Positions 1 to 6,951 are shown, numbered from the stretch's first letter. The stretch: 12,160 nucleotides of DNA from Streptomyces katrae (GCF_000966975.1 NZ_JZWV01000655.1:1-12160), one strand, 5' to 3'. Translations and numbers: made by a program. The notes: a model not told the origin generated them from the letters alone.

Positions 1-1336
1 TGGCGTAGCGGCGGTCGACGCGGGCGGCGGCGTACCCGATGGCCAGCAGGCCGGCGCCCATGCCGAGCGGGCCGAAGTCGAGCCAGAGCTCGGCCCAGAT
101 GGGGGAGGAGAGGTTGGTGTTGACCGTGCCCATCCACTGGCCGACCATCACGCCCGTGTCGCGCGGCTTGCCCGGCCATACCGAGCGGGGCACCGCGAAG
201 AAGACGGAGCCGGCGAGCTGGCGGCCGTAGAAGTGGCCGGGGCCGGAGTCGGCGAAGGTGATGGTGTTGGCGAACATGCCGATCTGGTCGTAGTCCTTGA
301 GCGCCATCGGCTCCAGGAACGAGGTCGTCTCGACGGGCTTGTAGTTCTTCTCGTCGTAGCGGAAGCGGTCCGCGAAGGGGAAGACGAGGAGGGCGACGAC
401 CACGGCCATGGACAGCGCGACGCGGTACATGGCGGCGCTGACCGGGAAGAGGGTGAACAGCATCGCGAACATCACGGTCAGGAACCAGTAACGGGGGTTC
501 GAGATCGGGTTGTTGACGACGAGGTTGAGGGCGATGAGAGCCGCCCAGGTGACGATGACGGACACCTTGCGGCGGGCGTACGTCGAGGTGACCAGCCAGC
601 GCGTGTACAGCAGCATGGCGAGCAGCGCGGGGACGGTGCCGAAGCCGCGCAGCAGGGCCTGGCCGGCCTGGCCGTCGCCGTTGGACACGCCCGCGTCCTG
701 GATGCCGGCGATGATCTCCTGGCGGCTGGAGAAGAAGACGGCGGGGCCGCCCAGTTTGACGATGAACGCCGCGCTGCACACGAAGGCGATGGCCGTGAGG
801 AGTTGGAGCCGCCGCCGGTGCGCCATGACGGGGCGGGGTTCCTTCTGCGATCCGCCCGCGCGGCCGGCCGGGCGGTGGCGGGCCAGCAGTACGCCGACGT
901 CGAAGGCGGTGCAGCCGAGCAGGACGAGCCCGATGGCGAGGGTCAGGTCGGAGCGGGGTCCGACGACGGGCGTCGGGACGCGTCCGAGCACGGCCTGGGC
1001 GAGCGGGGCCACGCCCATGGCCATGTAGACGAACAGCCAGAACGAGCCCTGGAGCAGCTTGCGGCGGCTGGTCAGCACCATGGCGGAGAGGCGGGCGCCC
1101 GCGTACATGGTGAGCACCAACTGGAGCCAGAACGCGGCGTCCTCCTGCCCGTCGCCGGACTGGGCGGCGACGAACACCGGCAGGAAGACGGTGAATCCGA
1201 GCGCGAGCGGCACGGACAGGGCGCGGGAGAGGAGGGTGCGCGGGGTGGTGACCCGCCCCCACTGGGCCTCGTCCGCGGGTGTCGGGGGCGCCGGGGGCGC
1301 CGCTTTCACGCTGGGCGTGCGTATGTCCGTAGCCAC
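1..1336 (-). CDS. Wzy-like polysaccharide polymerase (O-antigen polymerase family), 3' end cut by the window
   Basis: This gene is read by direct translation from a GTG at 1336-1334; 445 residues are visible and the C-terminus lies beyond base 1. After a short Pro/Ala-rich cytoplasmic tail come about ten hydrophobic segments (roughly residues 38-58, 70-88, 98-117, 129-151, 177-195, 231-249, 258-276, 282-302, 304-322, 422-438). A large hydrophilic loop at about 323-420 holds RSVWPGKP (384-391) and a WMGTVNTNLSSP stretch, a pattern typical of oligosaccharide repeat-unit polymerases. Such proteins join lipid-linked repeat units on the outer face of the membrane. A second in-frame GTG at 1348 is possible. 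A G-rich stretch (1341-1350) can act as ribosome site for the 1336 start. It diverges from the acetyltransferase-glycosyltransferase operon, which fits a polysaccharide locus. A ligase of similar topology is the main alternative. The family call is secure; the substrate is unknown. Confidence 0.85.
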   Translation of the reverse strand, partial: MATDIRTPSVKAAPPAPPTPADEAQWGRVTTPRTLLSRALSVPLALGFTVFLPVFVAAQSGDGQEDAAFWLQLVLTMYAGARLSAMVLTSRRKLLQGSFWLFVYMAMGVAPLAQAVLGRVPTPVVGPRSDLTLAIGLVLLGCTAFDVGVLLARHRPAGRAGGSQKEPRPVMAHRRRLQLLTAIAFVCSAAFIVKLGGPAVFFSSRQEIIAGIQDAGVSNGDGQAGQALLRGFGTVPALLAMLLYTRWLVTSTYARRKVSVIVTWAALIALNLVVNNPISNPRYWFLTVMFAMLFTLFPVSAAMYRVALSMAVVVALLVFPFADRFRYDEKNYKPVETTSFLEPMALKDYDQIGMFANTITFADSGPGHFYGRQLAGSVFFAVPRSVWPGKPRDTGVMVGQWMGTVNTNLSSPIWAELWLDFGPLGMGAGLLAIGYAAARVDRRYA

Positions 1337-1370
1337 CTTTGCCCCCACCCCATGTGCGTGATCCGCGCGC

Positions 1371-1380
1371 AGTCTAATCT
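1371..1380. promoter_or_regulatory. Overlapping divergent -10 candidates between the polymerase and the acetyltransferase
   Basis: On the minus strand TAGACT (1376-1371) is close to the Streptomyces vegetative -10 consensus and lies about 28 bases before the polymerase GTG start point once a usual start distance is allowed. On the plus strand TAATCT (1375-1380) overlaps it and could serve the acetyltransferase. No convincing -35 box is seen for either. If both work, polymerases would compete for the same DNA. The assignment rests only on sequence likeness and position. Confidence 0.4.
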
Positions 1381-1426
1381 GAGCGTTCCGCGCCAGGGGA
1401 GGCGCGTGGGACGACGGGGGCGACCG

Positions 1427-1966
1427 GTGCGCAATCTTCCTGCCTTCACGCTGGCCGGATACGACAAGGGGCGGGGGCTGCTGACGCAGGCCCTGTGGTT
1501 CGCGGTGATGAACACCCTGTTCATGTCGTGGTTCTGTCCGGCCCGGCTGCGCGTGGCGCTGCTGCGGGCGTTCGGGGCGCAGATCGGTGAGGGGGTGCTG
1601 ATCCGGCACAGGGTGCGCGTGCTGTGGCCGTGGAAGCTCACGGTCGGCGACCACACGTGGATCGGTGAGGGCGTCTGGCTGCTCAACCTGGAGCCGGTGA
1701 CGATCGGTTCGCACGTGTGCCTGTCGCAGGAGTCGATGCTGTGCACCGGTTCGCACGACCACCGGGCCGCCGACTTCCGCTACCGCAACGCCCCGATCAC
1801 CGTCGAGGACGGCGCGTGGGTGGCCGTCCGGGCGACGGTGCTGGCGGGGGTGACGGTGGGCCGCTGCGCGGTGGCCGGAGCCGGTGCGGTGGTCCACAAG
1901 GACCTGCCCGCCCTGACCCTGCAGACCCAGGACGGCGGCCGCCGTCCGGTGGAGGAGCCCAAGTGA
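1427..1966 (+). CDS. WcaF-type polysaccharide O-acetyltransferase (left-handed beta-helix)
   Basis: A 179-residue protein of the hexapeptide-repeat acyltransferase family, close in length and layout to colanic acid WcaF (about 182 aa). It should move acetyl from acetyl-CoA to a hydroxyl of a sugar in the repeat unit, in the cytoplasm. Visible marks are the N-terminal helix region with ALLRAFGAQIGEGVLI (44-59), PWKLTVGDHTWIG (68-80), the CTGSHDH motif (106-112; the His at 110 or 112 is the expected catalytic base) and repeats with small side chains to about residue 160. The GTG at 1427 is chosen because it begins at the conserved family start (RNLPAF..GYDKGRG) and has GGGGG six bases upstream; GTG 1406 would add seven residues but leaves only three bases after its GGGGAGG. 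The usual C-terminal GNPA turn is replaced by QDGGRR, so the CoA end is atypical. It overlaps the next gene by four bases. Confidence 0.86.
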   Translation: MRNLPAFTLAGYDKGRGLLTQALWFAVMNTLFMSWFCPARLRVALLRAFGAQIGEGVLIRHRVRVLWPWKLTVGDHTWIGEGVWLLNLEPVTIGSHVCLSQESMLCTGSHDHRAADFRYRNAPITVEDGAWVAVRATVLAGVTVGRCAVAGAGAVVHKDLPALTLQTQDGGRRPVEEPK

Positions 1967-3084
1967 AGATCCTGCACGCCGTCACGCTGCACTCCCCCTC
2001 GCACGCCTTCGGCGGCCCGGTGCGGGTGGCGCTGAACCTGGCGAAGGGGCTGCGGGAGCGGGGCCACGAGGCCCGGCTGCTGGCCCTCGGGGAGGGCTTC
2101 GACCCCTGGCCGACCTCCGTGGAGGGCGTCCCGGCGAAGCTGTTCCCGGCCCGCAGGCTGCTGCCCCTCGGGTTCAGCGGGATGACCTCGCCGGCCCTGC
2201 TGGCCTCGGCGTCGCGGCTGGTCCGGGACGCGGACGTGGTCCACGTCCATCTGGCCCGCGACCTGGTCACCCTCCCGGTCGCGCTGGCGGCCCTTCGGGC
2301 GGGCAAGCCGCTGGTCCTCCAGACGCACGGCATGGTGGACCCGAGCGAGAAGCTGCTGGCGAAGGTCCTGGACGCGGTGGCCGTACGCCGCCTGCTGCGC
2401 GGCGCGGACGCCCTGCTGTACCTGACCCCGCACGAGCGGACGGGCCTGGACGCGGTGGTCGGCCCCCCGCCCCTCGCGCAGGCGGTCCGCCTGGTGAACG
2501 GCACCCCGGCCCAGGAGGAGCGCCCGCCCCTGAGCGGTCCGCCCCGCATCCTGTACTCGGCGCGCCTGCAGGCCCGCAAACGCCCGGTGGACTTCGTGGA
2601 CGCGGCCCCGGCGGTGCTGGCCGCCCACCCGGACGCGGAGTTCGTGGTGGCGGGCCCGGACGAGGGCGAACTCGCGGCCGTCCGCGCCCGCGTCGCCGCC
2701 CTGGGCCTGACGGACCGCTTCACGGTCCCGGGCGCCCTGTCGACCCCGGAGGTCCTGACGGAACTCCGCCGCGCCCATGTCTACGTCCTCCCGTCGGTGG
2801 ACGAGCCCTTCCCCATGTCGGTCCTGGAGGCCCTCTCGGTGGGCGTCCCGACGGTGGTCACCCACTCCAACGGCCTGGCCCGCGACATCGCGGCCTCGGG
2901 CGCGGGCCGGGCGGTCGACCCGGGCCCGCAGGGCGTGGCCGAGGCGGTCCTGGCCCTCCTGGACCCGGCCGAGAACGCCGCGGCGTCGAAGGCGGCCCGC
3001 GAACTGGCGGCGGGCTCCTTCTCGATGGACGCCGTACTGGACACCCTGCTCGGGGTGTACGAGGACGCCGCCCGGCGGAGCTGA
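1963..3084 (+). CDS. GT4-family glycosyltransferase (GT-B fold)
   Basis: A 373-residue cytoplasmic glycosyltransferase likely to add a sugar from an NDP-sugar to the growing lipid-linked unit. The N-terminal Rossmann half begins KILHAVTLHSPSHAFGGPVRVA, with the Gly-Gly loop (17-18) typical of GT4 enzymes that bind acceptor and donor in the cleft. The C-terminal half has ILYSARLQARKRP (196-208, with the basic residues that contact the donor phosphates) and the EX7E motif EPFPMSVLE (E281 and E289), followed by GVPTVVT. The length is usual for the family. The GTG start overlaps the acetyltransferase stop (GTGA) and is preceded by GGAGGAG at 1951-1957 with five bases of spacing, so the two genes are translationally coupled. 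The donor and linkage cannot be read from the sequence; a mannosyl, fucosyl or glucosyl activity would all be possible. Confidence 0.9.
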   Translation: MKILHAVTLHSPSHAFGGPVRVALNLAKGLRERGHEARLLALGEGFDPWPTSVEGVPAKLFPARRLLPLGFSGMTSPALLASASRLVRDADVVHVHLARDLVTLPVALAALRAGKPLVLQTHGMVDPSEKLLAKVLDAVAVRRLLRGADALLYLTPHERTGLDAVVGPPPLAQAVRLVNGTPAQEERPPLSGPPRILYSARLQARKRPVDFVDAAPAVLAAHPDAEFVVAGPDEGELAAVRARVAALGLTDRFTVPGALSTPEVLTELRRAHVYVLPSVDEPFPMSVLEALSVGVPTVVTHSNGLARDIAASGAGRAVDPGPQGVAEAVLALLDPAENAAASKAARELAAGSFSMDAVLDTLLGVYEDAARRS

Positions 3085-3091
3085 GGACGCG

Positions 3092-3130
3092 CGGACGCCG
3101 CCGGCCCGGAGGGGGGTGCGGCGGCGTCCG
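3092..3130. terminator. Bidirectional terminator hairpin between convergent genes
   Basis: A perfect 12-bp inverted repeat (CGGACGCCGCCG at 3092-3103 and its complement at 3119-3130) with a 15-base loop lies seven bases after the glycosyltransferase stop and 16 bases after the lipoprotein stop on the other strand. There is no T-run, as is common for terminators in high-GC actinobacteria. Confidence 0.75.
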
Positions 3131-3146
3131 GCGGGGGCGGGGCGGG

Positions 3147-3836
3147 TTAAGCCGGGAGCCAGGCGTAGCAGTTCGTCGAGGTGAAGGTGGCTGTTCCCGC
3201 GGGGATCGTGGCCGTGGTCCTTTCGCCGGGCTTGGGCGGGGTTTCCGGGCCCGAGGCGAGGACGGCGCCGTCCTGGGACTTGGCTTCCCAGGTGCAGGCG
3301 GTGGCCTGGGTGAGGGCGCGGTAGGTGCCGGGGGCCGGGTTGGTGCGGGGGCCGTCGGGGAAGCCCTTCTCCGCCGTGTCCAGGATCGGCTTCTGGGCGG
3401 GGCAGAGGTATGTGATCGCGTCCTTGGCGCCGGTCAGCTCGCCCGAGATGATCGACGCGGCCGCGGCGTCCTTGTCGTGCTTGGCGGTGCGTTCCACGCG
3501 CTGGCAGGTTTCCTGGCCCGTCTGGAGGACGGCCGCGGGGTCGGTCTTCTCCGGGACGCGGCCACTCAGGTACTGCTTCTCGTTCGCCTTGAAGCTGCCC
3601 GTCTTCGGGGTGAGCTGCGCGTCCGGGAGGACGGGCCCCTTCGGCTTGGCGCCCGGGTCCGGGGTTGCGGGTGGTGCGGTGGCGTCCACCGGGTCGGGGG
3701 CCGGTGAGGCGGCCGGCGGCTTCGGCTTGGCCGGGGCGGCGTCGGCCTTGGTGTCGCCGGAGGAGCTGCATCCGGTGAGGGTGAGGGCGGAGACCAGGAG
3801 GAGGGCGGCGGTCGCCGCCCCGGGGCGGAGGTGCAT
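3147..3836 (-). CDS. Small secreted lipoprotein with two cysteine-paired regions, function unknown
   Basis: A 229-residue predicted lipoprotein. The signal peptide ends in a lipobox LTGC, so Cys23 would be lipidated and the protein held on the outer face of the membrane. Residues 24-75 are a flexible linker rich in Pro, Ala and Lys. The folded part has four cysteines. C111 and C145 flank a helical stretch ending in ITYLCPAQ that recalls the DUF732 type of small actinobacterial secreted proteins. C181 (CTWEAK) and C223 (NCYAW) frame a stretch starting PGTYRALT that recalls the PGTYR...C.W...C..W modules common in actinobacterial surface proteins. Both likenesses are judged by eye. GGGAG at 3843-3847 is a good ribosome site, six bases before the ATG. 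It follows the beta-propeller gene on the same strand, but a strong hairpin lies between them. No enzyme motif is seen. Confidence 0.85.
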   Translation of the reverse strand: MHLRPGAATAALLLVSALTLTGCSSSGDTKADAAPAKPKPPAASPAPDPVDATAPPATPDPGAKPKGPVLPDAQLTPKTGSFKANEKQYLSGRVPEKTDPAAVLQTGQETCQRVERTAKHDKDAAAASIISGELTGAKDAITYLCPAQKPILDTAEKGFPDGPRTNPAPGTYRALTQATACTWEAKSQDGAVLASGPETPPKPGERTTATIPAGTATFTSTNCYAWLPA

Positions 3837-3859
3837 GGCGGGCTCCCGTGGAGGAGAGA

Positions 3860-3904
3860 AGACGTACGGGGCCCGGCAGGAAGCGCGCCGGGCCCCGTAC
3901 GTCT
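3860..3904 (-). terminator. Perfect 18-bp hairpin after the beta-propeller gene
   Basis: AGACGTACGGGGCCCGGC at 3860-3877 is exactly complementary to 3887-3904, with a 9-base loop (3878-3886). Read on the minus strand it begins seven bases after the beta-propeller protein stop and is followed by TTCTCTCC, a weak pyrimidine tail. It ends only 23 bases before the lipoprotein ATG, so it either stops upstream transcription or limits how much reaches the lipoprotein gene. Confidence 0.85.
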
Positions 3905-3911
3905 CAGGTGG

Positions 3912-6686
3912 TTACTTCTGGCCGAAGGTGAGGATCAGCTGCGGAGCGGCGTCCGCGGCGGTCGACTCCGAGGACCAGAGCCACAGCGCGTCGCTGCCCG
4001 TGCTGGTCAGGCCGAGGCTGTAGCTGCTGCCCAGCACCGCGGAGACCGCGGCGGTGTCGAGCTCGACGTTCTGGATCGCCGAGCCGTCCGGCACGCCCGT
4101 GATGCTGCCGAGCGGGGTGGTGCCGAGGGTGGGCTTGGTGTTGAACGTGGTGTCGGCGCCGCTCCAGGTGCCGGTGACCGGGACCACGGAGACGGTGTCG
4201 GCGGTGCCGGCGCCGGTCTGCGTGGAGGTCTTGAACTGGAGGGAGGCGGCCTTCAGGACCTGCCCGGCCGGGGCGGCCGGGAGGGTGAAGCGCAGGTACG
4301 ACTCGTACGCGGAGGTGCCGCGCACCGCGAGCTGCGTGGAGGTGCCGTAGGCCGTGGCCGGGGCGCCCTGGTTGATGTAGGTGTCCTCGGCCGCGGGGAC
4401 CTTGGAGACCGTGTCGGTCGGGGCCTTGGCCAGGTCGTAGTGGGACTTGACCTGGGCCTGGGTGAGGGCCGTCGGGTAGACGGCGGTCTCGTCGATCTGG
4501 CCGGCGAAGAAGTTGCTCGTCGGGCGGTTCGGCCAGCTGTTGAGGTTGTCGCCGCCCACGTGCCAGTAGCCGGCGTACGGGGTGGAGGTGGTGGCGCTGT
4601 TGGTGCCCTTGTTCTGGCCGTCCACGTAGAGCGTCATGCCGCCGGGGCCCTGGGTGCCGACGACGTGGTGCCACTTGTTGTCGTTGTACGTCTCGAACAG
4701 GCCCGTGGTGATGGTGCGGGCCGAGCCGTTGTAGACGCCGAAGGCGAGGCGGCCGGTGTTGGTCATGTACAGCTGCTTGTCGTACGAGCCGCTGTTGTTG
4801 ACCGTGTTGTTGCCGAAGCCGATCAGCTTACCGCCGCGCGTGGTGTTCGTCTTGAACCAGGTCTCGACGGTGAAGGCGGCGCCCACGAACTGGCGGTGGT
4901 CGCTGTAGACCTGCTGGCTGGTGCCGTTGAAGCCCATGGCCGTGCTGGTGCCGCCGACCGCGCCGGGGCTCTGGTTCAGTGCCGGGGCGTTGACCTGGAT
5001 GCCGCTGGTGTTGCCGCCGTTCGAGGAGTCGGCCACGTACGGGCTGACGGTGTCGTCGTAGCGCCAGTAGAGGTTGGCGCCGTCGGTGCGGACCTTGTCC
5101 GGGTAGGCCGCGGCGGTGGTCGGGACGGTCACGGAGGCGGTCGCGGACAGGGCGCTGGTGTTGCCGGCGCCGTCGGTGGCGGTGACCCGGTAGGTGTAGG
5201 ACTGGCCGGCCTTGACGGTGGTGTCGGTCCAGGAGGCCTGGGGCCGCTCGAACTCCAGGGAGTCGGCGGTCATGGTCTGGATCGGGGTGGCCGAGCCGTT
5301 GCGGTAGATCCGGTAGGTCAGCTTGCTGTCGTCCTGGTCGTAGCTGGTGCGCCAGCGGACCTGGACCTCGCCGGGCTTGATGCTCGCGGCGCTGGCGACC
5401 GGGGTGGTGGGCGCGCCGACGTCGCCGGTGTTGGCGAAGCGGGTCAGGCCCGCCTGGGGCTTGCCGTTGATCTGGGTGAACTCGCCGCCGACCCAGAGGT
5501 ACTTGACGTCCGCCTTGGTGGCGACGGCCATGACGCGCGGGCCGATGCCCTCGCCGATGCCGTCGTTGGCGGTGGGGTGCCAGCCGAGCTTGCGGGGGCC
5601 GCGCACGAAGCCGTCCACGGGGGCGGGGGGCGTGCCGGTGTGGTCGGTGGACTGCGCCATCAGGAAGTTGCGCTTGCCGTCGGGGAACTCCAGCTCGGTG
5701 GAGCAGTCGTGGCCGTGCGAGGCGCTGTAGAGGACGCCGTCGTACGGGAGCACGAACTGGGTCGCGCCGAGGCAGCGGTCGCGCCACTTCTCGTTGAAGT
5801 CGGTGTTCAGGCCGATGCGGCCGTCGAAGACGCCGCCGCCGGAGCCCTCGTTGGCGGTGTAGTAGCCCGTGGCGTCGGCGGCGATGTCCTTGACGACCGA
5901 GTTCGACGGGATGTTGGAGTACGTCTTGGTGACGGCGCCGGTGCCGGCGTTGACGACGGCCAGGGCGTGCGAGTTGGCACCGTTGACGGTGAAGAAGTCG
6001 CCGCCGAGCAGGACGTTCTTGCCGTCGTTGCTGACCTTGACGGCCCGGCCGGGCTCGTCGGCGTTGGCGGTGAAGGGCTTGAGGGCGCCGGAGGCGGCGT
6101 CGACCGCGGCGAACCGCTCGCGGGTCTGGCCCTCGACCGTGCCGAAGTCGCCGCCGACGTAGAGGGTGTCGTCGGTGACGTCGAGCGCGCGCACGGTGGC
6201 GGGGACGCCGGGGTGGAAGGAGGCCTTGGGGGTGCAGGTCTCGATGTCGATGGCCGCGAGGCTGGAGACCGGGGTGCCGTTGACGGCGCCGAAGTAGCCG
6301 CCGGCGTAGAGGGTCTTGCCGTCCTTGGAGACGGTCAGCGCCCGGACGGTGGCGGTGCCGTCGCCGACGGTGAAGGCCAGCTTGCAGGAGGTGGGGTTGC
6401 CGGTGGCGGCGTCGAGCGCCACGAAGTTCACGGCGTCCTGCTCGGCGCCGCCGACGGCGTCGGGCGGGCGGACGGCCGAGAAGGTGCCGCCGGCGAAGAC
6501 GGTGCCGTTCGCCTCGGCCATGGCGAAGACGACGCCGTTGGGCTGCCAGGTGGGCAGTTCGTCGGCGGTGAACGCCACCGGCGGCGTCAGGGCCGACGCC
6601 GAGGGCATCAGCACCACCCCCAGGCCGGTGCCGGCACCGGCCAGTGACAGGACGAGGGCAGCAGTCAGCCCTCTGGATCTACGCAT
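3912..6686 (-). CDS. Secreted beta-propeller / FN3 / LamG / DNRLRE (CBM96-like) protein
   Basis: A 924-residue exported protein. A signal peptide (n-region MRRSRG, hydrophobic core 8-27, likely cut near ASA-L at 30-33) is followed by four regions. Residues about 55-420 hold repeated blades with the pattern GG-x-F-x-x-V-x-G (GGTFSAV 66-72, GGYFGAVNG 129-137, GGDFGTVEG 178-186, GGDFFTVNG 228-236, GGEFTQING 400-408), as in DUF5122-type propellers. Residues about 425-523 are a fibronectin type III domain (YRIYRNGS, YTYRVTATDGAGNTS). Residues about 530-752 are a LamG/concanavalin-like domain (FTVETWFKT, KWHHVVGTQ, LYVDGQ, GQIDETAVY). Residues about 760-922 match the DNRLRE domain now grouped with CBM96 (EDTYINQG, SYLRF, WLWSSE). 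Four cysteines (101, 151, 305, 328) may form disulfides. No sortase signal or catalytic motif is visible. The likely role is binding a polysaccharide or the cell surface. A T-free G-rich leader and its own promoter lie upstream. Confidence 0.88.
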   Translation of the reverse strand: MRRSRGLTAALVLSLAGAGTGLGVVLMPSASALTPPVAFTADELPTWQPNGVVFAMAEANGTVFAGGTFSAVRPPDAVGGAEQDAVNFVALDAATGNPTSCKLAFTVGDGTATVRALTVSKDGKTLYAGGYFGAVNGTPVSSLAAIDIETCTPKASFHPGVPATVRALDVTDDTLYVGGDFGTVEGQTRERFAAVDAASGALKPFTANADEPGRAVKVSNDGKNVLLGGDFFTVNGANSHALAVVNAGTGAVTKTYSNIPSNSVVKDIAADATGYYTANEGSGGGVFDGRIGLNTDFNEKWRDRCLGATQFVLPYDGVLYSASHGHDCSTELEFPDGKRNFLMAQSTDHTGTPPAPVDGFVRGPRKLGWHPTANDGIGEGIGPRVMAVATKADVKYLWVGGEFTQINGKPQAGLTRFANTGDVGAPTTPVASAASIKPGEVQVRWRTSYDQDDSKLTYRIYRNGSATPIQTMTADSLEFERPQASWTDTTVKAGQSYTYRVTATDGAGNTSALSATASVTVPTTAAAYPDKVRTDGANLYWRYDDTVSPYVADSSNGGNTSGIQVNAPALNQSPGAVGGTSTAMGFNGTSQQVYSDHRQFVGAAFTVETWFKTNTTRGGKLIGFGNNTVNNSGSYDKQLYMTNTGRLAFGVYNGSARTITTGLFETYNDNKWHHVVGTQGPGGMTLYVDGQNKGTNSATTSTPYAGYWHVGGDNLNSWPNRPTSNFFAGQIDETAVYPTALTQAQVKSHYDLAKAPTDTVSKVPAAEDTYINQGAPATAYGTSTQLAVRGTSAYESYLRFTLPAAPAGQVLKAASLQFKTSTQTGAGTADTVSVVPVTGTWSGADTTFNTKPTLGTTPLGSITGVPDGSAIQNVELDTAAVSAVLGSSYSLGLTSTGSDALWLWSSESTAADAAPQLILTFGQK

Positions 6687-6699
6687 GAGCCCCCCAGGG
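6687..6699 (-). promoter_or_regulatory. G-rich leader and ribosome site of the beta-propeller gene, shared with two other genes
   Basis: On the minus strand CCCTGGGGGGCTC precedes the ATG directly. The G-run can pair with the CCUCC of 16S rRNA with a G-U pair, but sits only three bases from the start. Almost the same 13 bases precede gmd and the initiating transferase at the same distance. Confidence 0.5.
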
Positions 6700-6742
6700 C
6701 AATCGCCCGGTCTGATGGCTGGAACTGTACGAACAGCCGTGT

Positions 6743-6771
6743 GTATCCGACGCAGACTAGGGCTCGGTCAA
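6743..6771 (-). promoter_or_regulatory. Predicted promoter of the beta-propeller gene
   Basis: On the minus strand TTGACC (6771-6766) and GGATAC (6748-6743) are separated by exactly 17 bases. The -35 matches five of six consensus positions; the -10 is a weaker GATAC type. Transcription would begin near 6736, leaving a leader of about 50 bases before the ATG at 6686. Confidence 0.5.
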
Positions 6772-6793
6772 GTCCCGGTCACCTCACTTGACC
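6766..6793. promoter_or_regulatory. Inverted repeat over the -35 box, possible operator
   Basis: GGTCAAGT (6766-6773) and ACTTGACC (6786-6793) form a perfect 8-bp inverted repeat with a 12-base spacer, so half-site centres are 20 bases apart, about two helical turns. One half-site contains the predicted -35 box of the beta-propeller gene, which is where a repressor dimer would block. A second small inverted repeat, AACCG-N4-CGGTT, lies at 6816-6829. No regulator gene is in the window. Confidence 0.45.
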
Positions 6794-6829
6794 CACTGCA
6801 TACCAACTTGGGATCAACCGGGGTCGGTT

Positions 6830-6854
6830 CGGGGGTCCACACCACGGACCCCCG
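6830..6854. repeat. Short perfect hairpin upstream of the beta-propeller promoter
   Basis: CGGGGGTCC (6830-6838) pairs with GGACCCCCG (6846-6854) across a 7-base loop. It lies between the gmd terminator candidate and the beta-propeller promoter and may be a second terminator for gmd or an insulating element. Confidence 0.5.
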
Positions 6855-6869
6855 GACACACGGCAGGTT

Positions 6870-6913
6870 TGTCCCGGTCAGCGCCACGGGATACCGCGGG
6901 CCTGACCGGGACA
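6870..6913 (-). terminator. gmd: Probable gmd terminator
   Basis: TGTCCCGGTCAG (6870-6881) and CTGACCGGGACA (6902-6913) form a perfect 12-bp stem with a 20-base loop. On the minus strand it begins 38 bases after the gmd stop codon. With the next hairpin at 6830-6854 it separates gmd from the beta-propeller promoter. Confidence 0.6.
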
Positions 6914-6920
6914 TGCAAAA

Positions 6921-6941
6921 CGTAGGCGAATCGTAGGCGAA
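6921..6941. repeat. Two-copy tandem repeat just after gmd
   Basis: CGTAGGCGAA occurs at 6921-6930 and again at 6932-6941, an 11-base period, directly between the gmd stop codon and its terminator hairpin. It lies in a locally A/T-richer stretch. No function is apparent. Confidence 0.7.
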
Positions 6942-6951
6942 ATATACGGCG

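Noticed and set aside
233..1405. Long plus-strand open frame preceding and in frame with the acetyltransferase (577 codons in total)
   Set aside because: Before about 1427 it is antisense to the polymerase and reads as low-complexity Gly/Glu/Arg/Ala, typical of open frames on the opposite strand of high-GC genes. The minus-strand reading gives a clear membrane protein.
1306..1746. 146-codon minus-strand open frame upstream of the polymerase
   Set aside because: It runs antisense to the acetyltransferase, is out of frame with the polymerase, and its product is Arg/Ser/Thr-rich without any domain.
1780..3771. 663-codon minus-strand open frame across the glycosyltransferase and lipoprotein
   Set aside because: It is antisense to the GT4 gene with its EX7E motif and out of frame with the lipoprotein; composition is Arg/Gly/Pro-rich.
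3831..6647. 938-codon plus-strand open frame opposite the beta-propeller gene
   Set aside because: Its product is Gly/Val/Ala/Asp-rich with no domain, while the minus strand gives signal peptide, propeller, FN3, LamG and DNRLRE domains. It is a codon-bias shadow.
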